From the NCBI GenBank assembly GCA_022315425.1, contig JAIUPT010000019.1, positions 1-64,000 of the forward strand: DNA of 64,000 nt. Reading direction: 5' to 3'. Below, piece by piece: positions 23,062 through 35,013 of the stretch (the stretch's first letter is position 1; the number at the start of each line of letters is the position of its first letter). The notes under the pieces were generated by a model. It was not told the origin of the DNA and did no database searches. It saw only the letters and a program-made list of their open reading frames with translations. A program made the translations under genes and the position numbers. This stretch comes from Pseudevernia furfuracea. Lineage: Eukaryota; Ascomycota; Lecanoromycetes; Lecanorales; Parmeliaceae.

Positions 23062-26000
23062 ATGACTACTTAATTGTCCCATGCTGCATTGACGCAGATA
23101 TGGAATTTCTCAAAGCTGAAGGGTCAACAAAACTATCAGTCATGGGTCAAAAAGATGAAGAGTGCACTGATGTACTCGGATTTATGAGACGTCGTTTAGA
23201 ATATAAACAAGGACTTTTCAACGGATCTATCAGTCACATTAGCATCTACGGCTGCTCAGGTAACGACCTATTAGACTCAATTGAAGATCTGAAAGCAGAC
23301 GAACAATTAAGCGTCTAAGCTGATTTACTTCATATATGAAGATAAATCAGTCGAAGTCATTGAGGACGATAAGATTGTTATGAATCGATGAATCAAGTTG
23401 AAAAACAATTATTTCGACTCAGATTTCGTTCTTCGATTCATCAAGTTATAAGAACTCTGAACAACATCAATAACAAGCAGCGACAACTTTATGGAGACGT
23501 ACGTTATCAACATACGAGCAAAGTCGAAGAATCTTAGTCGAATAAGAACTAGAATAGACGAGTGAATACTCGTCTCGTTGCTGCTGAACAACCTTAACAT
23601 CAAGTATAAGAATTTCGTGCATCGTATCATCACGTCGTTGAACGAAGTGCTCGACTTTGATAAAATTGTTATACTCCTTCATGAGAAAGAGCGTCTTCTG
23701 AAGAGAGACATCAAAGAACAAGTTATGATCGCCGTTATAAAGCGTTTCAAACAGAAGGAGAACGAGAAGAAGACCTCTAATAGAGACAACAGTAATCGTG
23801 ATCGAGGCTCAACGAGAGATCGCGAGGGTAGGAACAACAATATCACCCAACTCATTTTCAAGAACTCGAATAGTACTAACTATAAGGGCGATGGCGACCC
23901 TCCTGAGTGTTCTAAGTGTCATTTTAACAAGAATAATAATAAGAGACTACACTGGTCATACGACTGCTGAACCCTCCATGAGAACCGTATTTTAGATAGA
24001 TTTCGTGACGCCTTTAAGAAGGCTAAGGCCAAGGCGAATGCCGCCAAAGAACGTGAACGATTAGACGATTTCGAAGATAATCATAGTACTCATATTTCGG
24101 CAATGGCTCACTTGATCATTGATCAAAACATCGTGACAGACGAAGAGGATAAAATCTAGAACTTCTCGTTCAACGCGACTATATCGAAATTCTATAACGA
24201 GAATATATCGAAGAAGTCGATTATAGAGACTCTCGATTAGTCTTTATCTTAATTGACAGAAAAACAAGAGAGGGAATCTACATTGAAGATATCGTAAGAA
24301 GAATCGATGGTTCAGCTTACGCATATATTAAACTTTGTCGAATACGTAAGTACACGACTGCTTCCCTCTTCGAGAGCATTTCTCGACATCGAATGTCAGA
24401 AGAAAGAAATTATAGTGAAGGTATCAAGCGCGCACTTTACGTCTCAGCTTTAATCTACGTCAAACTTTTGCGACGAGACAAGCCGAGAGACAGAGAAAAA
24501 GCTTATCTCTTAGTTCGAAGTTGTCGATTTTGAAATAATTGATCAACTTTCATATAAGACGTTCTCATATTTTCGTGTATACTTCGCAGCGTTGAACAGT
24601 GATCTCACGACGTTACGAGATTGAATGATCGACTCAGAGTGTATTAATCACATGTTCTTCGATAAGGACGAGTTTATCGAGTATCGATTCTATCGTGAAG
24701 AAGTAATTGTTATTAACGAAGTCACTGTCTGAACTTAAGGACGTGACACAGTCGAAATGAAATGGCTATTGAAGAATGAAATCAGCAACATAGTTCGTGT
24801 TGAGAACGTGTTACATGTATCAGACTTTATATGCGGGCTATTTTCAATTAGTCAGGTTATCAAGAAGGGATTTGAAATCGTCTTTCTCGATGATGATTGT
24901 TACATTTTAAAGAATGATGTACTTGTAGAAAGTGCATCAAAGACTCGAAACATTTATATACTGAATGTGTTCCAGTCTACGGCTAAAATTGTCGCCCTGA
25001 TTCAGAAGAATACGAGAGCACTGTTTATCGCCCTAATGTTTAACGAAGACGCAGTCGAACTGTGACATCGTCGAATGAAACATCTAAACGAGGTAGATCT
25101 TAAGAGACTCGTTAACATGAGTAAGGGCATTATCTTAATATAAAAATCTCGGATCAAGCTCATTTGTGAGGCGTGTTCTAAGGCAAAGTCGTCTCGCAAG
25201 GTCTCAAGAAGACAATAGCGAGAGGTACTCGAAAAACTCGATAAAGTTCATATCGACTTGAGGGGATCATTCAACGTGTCATCGGTCAATGAAGTCAAAT
25301 ACTATATGCTTCTAACGGATTAAGCGACCCTTCGAATCTGATGCTTCACGTATAAGTATAAGGACGAAACGTTTAAGCTCTTTCGTGACTGGAAAACCCA
25401 AGTGGAAAACGAGTCAGAATGTAAACTCAAGATAGTACGCATTAACAATGATACTGAGTTCATCAACGACGACTTTAAGGTCTTACTCAAGGACTCAGGA
25501 GTCATAATGAAGCTCATCGTGGTCTATATTCCAAAACAGAATGAACTTAGCGAAGTTTAGAATCGCGTCGTTATGAACGGCGTGAGAGCTATGTTGTTCG
25601 ACTCGAGGCTAATACGTTATCTCTGATTCGAACTTCTTCACATCAAGGTCTATCAGAAGAATCGAAGTTCAACAATTAAGATACACGATATGATCTCTTA
25701 TGAGGTATGAACTGGCGAATAATCATTTCTCGGACATATGAGGATCATTGGCTGCGTGATCTGAGTTCATATACTTAAGGAAAAACGTAAGAAACTCGAC
25801 GAGCGTAGCAAGAAATGCTACTTGATAGACTATGACGATACATTCATATTTAGAGTATAAAACCCGATCAGCAGAAAAGTCGAAAGATCGTCACACGTTG
25901 ATTTTGACGAAACTCGTTTGATGACTTCAGTCGTATAAGACACGGGCTACTGACTAGCTGACGTCACTGACGACGACGATGATATACTCGATGCAGGGGG

Positions 26001-28044
26001 TGATGCTTCTGAGCATCATCATACATCACACGACGTCGACGACGACCCCCAAGAAGGCTTCAGCTTGCAGCATATATAAGACGTTCTTGATAATGCTTCA
26101 AATGTTGTCGAAGATCTCGAAGATGTGAGAGCAGCATCGAAAGAAGAATTTTCGAAAGATGACGATGATTAGATACCTCAGAACGCTCTAAATGTACACC
26201 TAGATTCAAGTATCGACGTAACGTATACTTCGAGACCGAAGCGTGTCTTCGCTTCATCTTAAAAGATACTCCTAAATAAAAAATGGAGCGATATCAAGAT
26301 GTGGACCCAGCGAACTATTGCCCATATCAAGTGTAACGCAACTCTACAGTCAGAACGAATATACTGTAGACTTGTTATCGTCGACCATGAGAACTCTCAA
26401 CATCATGACTTTGAGTCGAAATTCGATCTCGCTAACGCTGTTTAGAAGATAGCTGAAATGCGAAGAAATCAAGACATCGATGACGTCGATGACTACGAGT
26501 CATTGACTTATAAAGAAGCAATGATCGATCTCTATGCTAAGCAATGAAGTGAGACTATGAACAAGCAAATGCAGTTCTTCGCTATTATGAATATCTGAAG
26601 ACTAATCAAGAGATCAAAGAACGCCCTCGTTCTCAGCGACAAGTGAGTCTATAAGATCAAGAAGAGACTTGACGAGACGATACTCTACAAAGCACGCTGA
26701 GTAGTTCGAGAATTTGAACAAATCTACGGTGTCAACTACGACCAAACATTTGTCTCCGTTGTCAAATTCATGTCGTTCAAAGTGCTATTTTTTATTATGA
26801 CCTACTACGACCTAGACTGTAAACAAATGAACGTCATAATAGTCTTTCTCAACGCGTTGTTGAAGAAACGAATCTACGTGAAATAGCTCAAGGGGTATAA
26901 GGACGATGAACACGACATGATGTGTCTCTTGCTTAGGGCCCTATATGACCTCAAGCAATCCTCTCGTGAGTGATACGCTACTCTACGAGACTTTCTAATA
27001 TCAAAAGGCTTCAAGCACATCGAATCGGATCACTCACTCTTTGTTAATAAGGAAACACGTCTAATTGTTAGCGTGTATGTGGACGATATTCAAATATATG
27101 GTCTTCGGGGATCAAAACATATATCGAATCTCAAGGAAGAACTTAGCAAGCGCTTCGCAATGACCGATCTCGGTTCATGCTCATATTATTTAGACATGGA
27201 AATTCAGAGAAATCGCGTAAAGAGAAGCGTTCGGATCACCTAGAGCACTTATCTGAAGAAAGTTCTCGCCCGTTTTAACATGGCAAATTCCGTCTTCGTG
27301 TCAACATCAATGATAGTTGATATATAATTGAAAGAGGAATTAGTGAACCAAGCAATCTCGAACGTCGTTCGTGAGTATCAGTTAATGGTGAAATCAATGA
27401 TGTACGTTATGATATAAACGCGTCTTAATATTTGCTTCGTCATAATTATTCTTTCTCGATACAATCAAAATTCGAATTTCAAGTATATCGCTGCTATCAA
27501 GCGTGTGCTTCGGTACTTGAAAGACATAATCGATCACGATATTATCTATGGGATCGTCAATGGTCTCGAGGGGTTTATCGATGCTGATTGAGCGTCGGAT
27601 TCTGAGATTCGTAGATCTCTCGGAGCATACGTGTTTCTGCTGTATGAAGGGGCTGTAAGCTGAACGTCGAAACGTCAGCAGTTCATTGCATTGTCGTCTT
27701 GCGAGGTCGAATACATGGCTCAAACGCAAGCAGTCAAGGAAGCAATATGGCTGACTCGCCTGTTAAGCGAGTTGGATGTCGGTCTGGGGCTTTCATTCAA
27801 GCCTGTTCTGATCAAGGCAGACAATCAGGGTGTCATAGCATTGACTTCAGACCCTAGGTTCCATACACGTATCAAGCACATCGATATACAGTGGCATTTT
27901 GTTCGAGATCAGGTGAAAACTGGGGCAGTGTCATTCGAGTGGGTATTTACGAGAGAAATGGCTGCTGACGGGCTTATAAAGGCTCTCAGCAAGGACAAAT
28001 TTGGTACATTTGTAGGCCAGTTAGGCCTCAAGAAGAGCGTCTAG
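23062..28044 (+). pseudogene. Ty1/copia gag-pol polyprotein, RIP-inactivated
   Basis: A single frame of 1660 codons runs from ATG 23062 to the stop at 28044 with many in-frame stops but no frameshift. Order: gag; zinc-knuckle-like CSKCHFNKNNNKR (near 23905); protease DSECINHMF (near 24632, where DSG is expected, a G-to-A change); GAG-pre-integrase HRRMKHLNEVDL and CEAC (25060-25170); integrase core (VHIDLRG, 25245, to about 25860); RT with VNYDQTFVSVVKF (near 26730) and YVDDIQIYG (near 27075); RNase H with SSCEVEYMAQTQA (27692) and KADNQG. Integrase before RT is the copia order. Stops replace Trp, Gln or Arg codons. The last 380 nt (27664-28044) are free of stops and look unmutated. Confidence 0.92.
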
Positions 28045-28106
28045 AAGCAGGAGTCCAGTATAGACTCTGTGGGAGATACAGGCCCATTATTGCCTGTGTG
28101 GGAGTG

Positions 28107-28275
28107 ATGGAATTCAGCCAATCATAGGCCGTTCCGCCCGCACTAGCGTGCCTTTTAGCGTGGCGCTAGTGGGCGACTCTTGTCTATCCTTCTCCTTCTC
28201 TTCCTTCTTATCCACTACATGTATTCTATATAGTCATGCAATAGAGTCGTTCTATTAGCCACCCAATACAAGACC
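28107..28275 (+). repeat. Copia 3' LTR, truncated
   Basis: Starts TGATGGAATTCAGCC and follows the family LTR to ...CAAGACCTC at 28275, losing about the last 40 bp. It is much less RIP-altered than the 5' LTR. Confidence 0.85.
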
Positions 28276-29041
28276 TCTTTCTTATGAAGAAGAATAACTT
28301 TATTAAAATCGAGCACTTCGTTTAACGATATAATAATACGATACACGAAATCTTTATACTTGATATCGAGATTGTTCAATAGCAATAAAACGAGTATTCA
28401 CTCGTTTATTTTAATTCTTATTTGATTAAGATCTTTCGACTTTGCTCGTATATTAATAATATACGTCTTTATAAACTTGTTATTGTTTATTATCAATTTT
28501 ATTTAGAGTTCTTATAGCTTAATGAATCGAAGAACGAAATCTAAATCGAAGTAATTATTCTTTAACTTGATTTATCGATTTATGATCACTTTATTATTTT
28601 CAATAACTTCGACTGATTTATTTTCATATATAAAGTAAATCAGCTTAGACGCTTAATTGTTCGTTTGCTTTCAGAACTTTAATTGAGTCTAATAGATCGT
28701 TGTCTAAGCGACGATAGATATTGATATAATTAATAGATTCATTAAAAAGTTCTTATTTATATTATAAACGACGTCTCATAAATTCGAGTATATTAATGCA
28801 CTCTTCATCTTTTTGATTCATAACTGATAGTTTTATTAATTCTTTAGCTTTGAAAAATTTCATATCTGCGTCAATGTAGCATGAAACAATTAAATAATTA
28901 TTTTGAATTAACTATGTGATGTAATATGATGTTATGATAACATTGTTATTATAATATCGATTCTCTCACAGACGATGAGATACAGTAGGTAATTTTTCTG
29001 CTGTGTGAAGACCTCAATAACGAAAATCCGGGCTCATAATC
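28276..29041 (-). pseudogene. Truncated inverted copia copy (leader and gag 5' part)
   Basis: Reverse complement of roughly 22927-23700 of the main copia element, heavily RIP-mutated. It joins the truncated 3' LTR at 28275/28276 and ends at the inverted LTR 29042-29251. Confidence 0.85.
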
Positions 29042-29251
29042 TGTTGGAATGTATGACATAACCCTAACCCTAAGCTATGAGGTCTTGTATAGGGTGGCTA
29101 ATAGAACGACTCTATTGCATGACTATGTAGAATACATATAGTGGATAAGGAAGAAGAGAAGGAGAAGAATAGACAAGAGTCGCCCACTAGCGCCACGCTA
29201 AAAATCACGCTAGTGCGGGCGGAACGGCCTATGATTGGCTGAATTCCATCA
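29042..29251 (-). repeat. Copia LTR of the inverted copy
   Basis: 210 bp, complete, minus orientation: TGATGGAATTC at 29251 through to ...TTCCAACA at 29042. It shows little RIP and contains CCCTAACCCTAA at 29062-29073. Its outer end abuts an integrase-like reading frame. Confidence 0.88.
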
Positions 29252-29857
29252 GGACGTCATATCAATGAGATCGATCTGGACACGCTCAAACAGCCGTGAG
29301 GTTTCGATAGATTTAAGAGGGCCTTTGGACTTGCTGTGGGCTTTGCGATGGCAGATCTCACAGAGCTTGACCAGGTACTGAGTCTCAGCATGAGCAATAC
29401 CGTAGTACTCAGAGCCTATTTTGTTGCAAGTGGCATTCTGTCCGGCGTGGCCTAAGCTGTTATGGATTGTGACAATTGTATCAAAGATGAGGTCCTCAAT
29501 GATAACCTCTCGTCGTTGCTTGAAGAGACGACCAAGGAGCTTCCAAAGTTTACCTTGATCATAAGCAAAGTCGGCTCTGATCCATGCTCGCTTCTTGCCC
29601 TCGGCTGGGCCGAGTCGTTCAGCAACGGCCTCGGTAAGCCACTTGACGTACCTGCGCTTCTCAGAGGTTGTGATTCGCTCGCGTGCTTGATCTTTACGGG
29701 TATCCAGATACAAATAAAAAGCCTCCCGTGCAGACGAGTTGAAAGGATTCACTTGAGCAAGAGATGATGAAGTAGGAGCCTCGTGTCCAACTTGAGAAGG
29801 TACTGCATTGGCTAATTGTACACGAGCCGATTGGGTATTTGCTTGAGCTTGAGACAT
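29252..29857 (-). pseudogene. Integrase-like ORF truncated by copia LTR
   Basis: Minus-strand frame of about 200 residues from MSQAQANTQ with normal codon use and no stops. A basic region (residues about 55-115) precedes an H2C2 zinc-binding domain, HNSLGH...CEICHRK (residues about 133-170). It stops just after VQIDLIDM, where the first catalytic Asp of an integrase core begins. The spacing resembles the integrase part of KRBA2/SCAND3-like and Ginger-type proteins. The last sense codon is at the LTR junction and the stop TGA is supplied by the first bases of the LTR (TGATGG). This is the 5' remnant of a transposon or domesticated integrase gene. Confidence 0.72.
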
Positions 29858-30033
29858 TCTAGATAGATGGTTGAGAGAAAGCCAAAGGATGTGCAGACAA
29901 CAGGTAGGAATCTCAGATCATATATCAAGTTGGGAAGACCAGCCTTGTTCCGTACCTCGCTTCGTACCTCGCTCACAAGAACAGTCCGAAAGGCCGAAAG
30001 ATGATAAATCAAAAGGGAGCGCAAGTTGGTGGC

Positions 30034-30650
30034 TCACACTGAGACATGTCTCGAGGTGACGGCCTGGTGGCCAGGAGCGATGGTGTGGTGACTAGGGTCG
30101 ACGGCGTGGTGGCCATAGGCGACTGCGGTATCCATGGGTATGTGCAAGCGATTGGTGGTTATTTGCCCATGAGATGAGTACCATGACACTATGAGTGTGT
30201 ATAGTACCCATGGATTTTCATAGTATCCATGGAGATGAGGTATCCACCGGTGCGATGCAACATCTATGAAAATCCCAGCTTTACCGCTCGGCGACGGGAT
30301 TTCGCCCCGCAATAAGGCGACCAGTGCTTCTTTCCCATCCCCCATGCGTATAACTAAGGATCCCGAGTCGCCACCTTTCGAAAAGAATCCATCCACATTG
30401 TCGACCAGCCATTCATTCGTGAATTTGACACTAGGCGTCATGAAGTGTTTGGGTTTCAATTGTCAGATTCGACGTCAGATGGTGCAGAACTCAGTTTGGG
30501 CTCGATCACTCGCTTAAAGTCACTCCATCCAGTGTCCTTCTCGTCCTGAGCTCCAACGACGACGAGTAGATTTGGCTTGCGCTCTGTCCATATCATAGTG
30601 GAGACCCAATCCAACACCGTATGCGCCTCGAAGTACTCAAATATTGGCCC
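30034..30650 (-). pseudogene. Trypsin-like (GDSG) protein fragment
   Basis: Two minus-strand coding-like stretches in different frames. The upstream one (about 30650-30465) reads FEYFEAHTVLDWVSTMIW and ERKPNLLVVVGAQDEK. The downstream one (30459-30034) has GFFSKGGDSGSLVIRMGDGK. GGDSGS is the serine-nucleophile motif of trypsin-like PA-clan peptidases, and the following hydrophobic strand fits. The frame change near 30460 and the absence of the His/Asp part make this a remnant. Its 5' limit coincides with the repeat at 30648-30678. The downstream tail is repetitive His/Ala/Pro. Confidence 0.5.
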
Positions 30651-31124
30651 GGCTTGACAGGGGGTTAGTGGGCCTTAATCTCGCACTCGCGTATAGCATG
30701 TTGGTTGCATGCTATTTTTGGATTTGGTAGACGTGTCCTTTGCAGGGGACAGGTCTCATTTGGGAGCAGCATAAGTAGCTGCATTCCACCTGCGTTTGAC
30801 TCTTCATTCGAATTGATCTCTTTCAGAGCAATAGCATTCTTTCGTCCCGCCCACCCACACCTGTTTTTACATGTATTCACGGCGTTTCTACATGTATATA
30901 GCTTCGTTTTTCACTCCAGGTCTATGCTTCTACAAGCATGGGAGTTTTTCTAGCGCTGGGGTACGAGAACACGCCTGCTCAGGCCTCTGTTGGCTCAGAA
31001 TCCTGGCGTTGGACGGCCCAATCACATCTACGAGTTCTGTATAGCCTCATGTTGCCCAGTTGAGTCTTTGTCACGTGCGAATTAAGGACACTAATCGGCC
31101 CGGATTGACAGGGGGTTAGTGGGA
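30648..31124. repeat. Region bounded by two 30-bp direct repeats
   Basis: GGCCCGGCTTGACAGGGGG continuing into TTAGTGGG (30651-30678) recurs as GGCCCGGATTGACAGGGGG with TTAGTGGG (31098-31124). The 420 bp between are GC-normal and contain no gene I trust. The repeats could mark termini or target duplications of a small mobile element. Confidence 0.45.
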
Positions 31125-32340
31125 ATTTTTCGTACCAGTTTAGCAGCTCAGATTTGCCGATCCCATGGGCGTCAGGGTGAGCGTTGGCTCTTGACTATCA
31201 AAAGCTGACGTCACAACAGGATACTGTCGCTTCAAGCCGGGGGATACTGCTTCGTGTAGCTTTGGTTCAGGCTTGGTGGAAAGTGTCGTACAGAAGAAGG
31301 GCAGTACAGCAAGGTGCCAGGTGTTCAAGAGAGCTATGAAAATTGTGTAACAAACATCAATAAGCAGGCAATCTCAGTGTGAATTTATAGCTGCGAGATG
31401 TGTTATAGAAAGGTTTCTGGTATTGGGCAAATGTATATATATAGGAGTGGAAGCTTTCAAATCTTCGAAGTACGTACATATGTGTGATCGGATTATAAGA
31501 AAGTGAATTTCCCAGTGCAGAGCATCCCGAGTAAAGATTAGGTAAGGTATTCACCCGGGAGGCTTATTTTATTGCAGCAAGTCCAACATCTGCCAAAACA
31601 GCCGTGAGCATTCCTCGTTTCTTCGAGGAGACCGTTCGCCACGACCTCTATCCTATCCCATCCGAAGGCTTTCTCAAAGCCGACGCGCCTGTTGGACAAT
31701 TCGACGGACTTCGCAATCAGTTTCCGAGAACGTAGCAACCCTCGCAGTGCCCGAGACAGTCATTTCTGATAGCGGCGAAGGTCAGGGTGCCACCGTGTCA
31801 TGGGCAATAGGCTGTCGAGGTGTGCACGTAAGCGGTCCGGAACCCTGAAAATGCTGCCTTTCTCTCGATTGGAATCGGATTTGGGAGATGGTCATCCATG
31901 GCAGCCAAACAACCTGTTTGGCTACTACCTAGATAGGAAGATGAATAAGGTAACTTACCTACTGGTGTGGAAGGTTGCGACTGCCTTTGGGCAATTGTCG
32001 GGTTTTCAAGGGTTTGTACAATATAAAGTAAGGAAGCAACCGTGATTGGGCAACGATATCACGTTGGTGATCCGCTAGACAGTAATGGATGTGTGTGATA
32101 TTGATACTGTTTAGGTACTATCGAATAAGCTATCTACAGTATCCCTAGCGAGCAGGTCTAGATCCTTGGTGTGACAGCGGTTTTGGACTTGTACACACAC
32201 GTTGACAATAGACTAAGCCAGGTGACGCGGACGACAATGCTGAAGGATGTCCTCGTTACAGATGTAGAACTTTAAGAGCATGCAAACATAAGCAAACTCC
32301 GCTCAAGAGCTTGGTGCGAAGCATGCACCGGGTGATCGCC
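31125..32340. other. Intergenic region
   Basis: No gene supported. A short coding-like piece on + (about 31577-31736, including PRFFEETVRHDLYPIPSEGF) may be an exon relic. Confidence 0.4.
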
Positions 32341-32355
32341 ATGACGAACAAGACG

Positions 32356-33570
32356 CTAATCACCTCCAGTAGATTCGCCGATGATGTACGTATTGGGGTC
32401 TGCTAGGGAGTTATAGGGAGCCGGGCCGACCTGCTCCCAAACATAAGCCGCCCATTTCGTGACTTTGTAGGTATTAGCCTGTTGTCCGGATGCGCGGTTC
32501 TCTGGCTGCGTTTCCGATCCTGGTATATGCCCATTCTGATAGTATCCGTCAGGGACCGTCATGTCAGTCTTGCCAATCTGGACCACGGAGAAGGCGTTCC
32601 ACGTCGCCTGATCACCGTTGATGCAAGCCCAAACTCCCCCTTCGACAATGGAATTCGTATGGTCTCCTTGAAAAAGCGCACCCTGGCCGTTATAGATGGA
32701 TACAAGGTTCGAGTCTTCTGAAGTGAATGCATTCTCTGTTGCGTTGTTGATGACAGTGGCGTCGCAGATTGGACTCGTGTACAAAAATATCAGTCCATTC
32801 TGGACCGAAGAATGTAACCAGACTGCGACCGATTGAACTGCCACCCCATCAATATCCGAAGGGTTCATGAACATGAAATTCTCGCAGGGTTTCTGATCAT
32901 GGTAGTTGAAATTGGTGGACTTGTACTCGCTCATCATGTATGGTCCTGTGCTATCGCTCTCGGTTGGATCAATCCCAGGTCTTACGCCCGTGCGGCCACA
33001 CTCTGTTGTGCGGAACGTTCGTATAGACCAGAGGACGCTTTCATCTGGGTACGTCGGCCAGTCACTGTCATTATTGTGGAAGCTTGTGAGTCTTTTGATG
33101 AACGATATTGTTGCCTCAATCCCGAGATCGGCAAGATATGTCGCGTAGTAAACAAGAGCAGAAGCGGCGCAACTCTTCCCAAAACATATCTACCATGGGA
33201 TTAGTCTTTTCATGCTCAAGATGACATCATGGCAAAGACATGGGCCCTTTTCACTCACGAAGGGAGGCACATAGGTGTCGGGAGGACTGCCGTTGCTGTT
33301 CCCATTTGAAGTCACAGCCTGTCCGTTCGTGTCGACGGAACCCATCAGTCCGTTCGGGCCAAAAGTGCCCAGAGCATTATACGCAGTGACGTCTCGCTCC
33401 GACAATCGCTGCCCGTACGGGATATGTACATCGCGCCCAAAGTTCACAGGAGCACCCGAAGTATGATCAACCCCATGAGCAGGCTGGGATCTCCCTGATA
33501 AAGGGGACGCTATTGACGCATGTGCGTATGAGCAAAGGAGAAACAGTGCAAGTTGCATTGTGGGACTCAA
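32356..33570 (-). CDS. Secreted protein of unknown family
   Basis: Two exons: 33570-33259 and 33189-32356, joined in phase across a 69-nt intron (GTGAGT...GGTAG), giving 381 residues. The N-terminus MSPTMQLALFLLCSYAHASIA is a clear signal peptide, followed by a low-complexity Gly/Ser/Asn stretch (residues about 70-100). The mature part has Cys in CFGKSCAA, TECGRT, KPCENF, PICDAT and WACING, suggesting disulphides in an extracellular protein. Repeated aromatic/Asn segments and the C-terminal AAYVWEQVGPAPYNSLAD carry no motif I can name. Codon use is normal and there are no RIP stops, so it is probably functional. It is isolated between the transposon zone and a gene-poor stretch. Confidence 0.7.
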
Positions 33571-34635
33571 TGAATTGTCTCGGTATTGGCGTTACAGAAG
33601 ATTCAACACGAAAAGCAGGCTGCGGGGTGCCTTTGAACTTGAGGAGAACCAAGAGTAAGATAGGTCCTGGACGGGGGTGAATTGCTATATAGGTACCTAG
33701 GTAGGCATCTAGCTCTTGGTGACTCGATATAGCGCCAAAGCGGTTGGTCCGGTCCGTATCGTTGGACTTTTGGCTTTGGTCTCGAACTGTTGGTTGGTAA
33801 TGATAAAGATAAGAAGACATTGATATCTGTATACTGTAGAGTCTAAGCTATCTGGGAGGCGGTCCAAAAGCTCTCATGGCTCACTCGAGATATTGCATTA
33901 CAACAATGGTAACAGATGGTAGATTAATTGAAGTCATAGAATAATGTCGTTGGCTGTATGGTATCTGTATTCTGTAATAAGCGAGAATAATAATGAGGTG
34001 CCGTGTTAGCAATTTGAGGCGGAAAATCAGAATACGAGCTCAAATGTGTTGGTGAGTCAGCCCTACGGCATGGTTATTTCACGGCTGCACTCTCTCAGCT
34101 ACAAACCAAATCTTTCAGATGGTTTGCGTTTCAGGGTAGGGTTCATTGTTGGACACTTACCTACGTTCCATACGACGAGGGACGCGGATAGGTATGGTGA
34201 AATCCAGTCTGCGGAAGGCTGTATGATGGATGGGCAGTCATTGACTCACCAGAGAGTCGGAGCTCGAAGAATGCGCCTTTCGGAAGTCCGAGGACGATGA
34301 GGCATTGATACTTGTAGAGCTCGTGTTGGCCAATACCGCTTATTAGATGGTTTTGGGATCAAGCATAGACGCGCTTCTTTATTTTCAAGGATTTTCCCAG
34401 TCATGTGCACCGAGCAACGCGCCCATCTATCCTCCCAGTCTTGCCAGACAAAGCAGCAACAACGCATGAAGACAATACCGCTTGAAGCCTCGGGATCACC
34501 CAAGTCTTGGATTACTATTGGTCTGGGCGGAATTTTTTGAGTAGCGATCAAAATTACCCGAAGAAATGCCGAGCCACTAGCAGCAACTCACTATCATAAG
34601 TACATTCCAATTCATTCTTCATCAACCACATCACT
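33571..34635. other. Intergenic region
   Basis: Contains the upstream region of the secreted-protein gene (minus) and a pyrimidine-rich leader before 34636. No other gene supported. Confidence 0.5.
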
Positions 34636-35013
34636 ATGGCAGATTCTTCTGAAGAGGCCCCTACTGCTGCTGAGACACCCTTCACTAAGCCCGCGAGGTC
34701 TGTAACCTCCTCCAAGCCCCCCCACGACACGCGTAATAGGGTAACTCGAAAGGGCATTCAACCACCCAACAAGCCTACAGGCAGGAACCGACCCAGTTTG
34801 AATTACTCAAAGGCCTTCAGATGACCATACACCACTGGTTACAATTCTTATCAGAGCTTCAGAAAGCGAGCAGCACGAGAGGGAATTATCCGAAGACAAT
34901 CAGGCGAAAATCCCAGCGCAAACACCTGTTCCAGGATCAATTCAGACTATTGGTCTGGACCGTCCAGCATTTTGGACGGAGTACTCCGTACGGACTATGT
35001 GTATGTTGTATAG
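34636..35013 (+). pseudogene. Small ORF with one in-frame TGA
   Basis: ATG at 34636 in a good context (ATCACTATGGCA) after a CT/CA-rich leader opens a frame that stops at TGA 34822-34824 and continues in the same frame to TAG 35011-35013, 126 codons in all. The first part is Pro/Thr/Lys/Arg-rich and hydrophilic. The second is rich in Arg, Ser and Tyr (for example NSYQSFRKRAAREGII). A CGA-to-TGA change would explain the break. A small gene ending at 34824 (62 residues), or an intron removing the stop, are alternatives. No family recognised. Confidence 0.35.

Noticed and set aside
23100..23318. A 72-codon ORF at the start of the copia gag
   Set aside because: It is in a different frame from the rest. 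The true gag frame starts at 23062 and runs through with RIP stops.
1..29251. CRISPR array or bacterial operon signals
   Set aside because: Direct repeats here are LTRs and minisatellites; the genome is eukaryotic, with spliceosomal introns.
31577..31736. Coding-like piece with PRFFEETVRHDLYPIPSEGF on +
   Set aside because: Possibly an exon relic, but there is no start, no partner exon and no family I can name.
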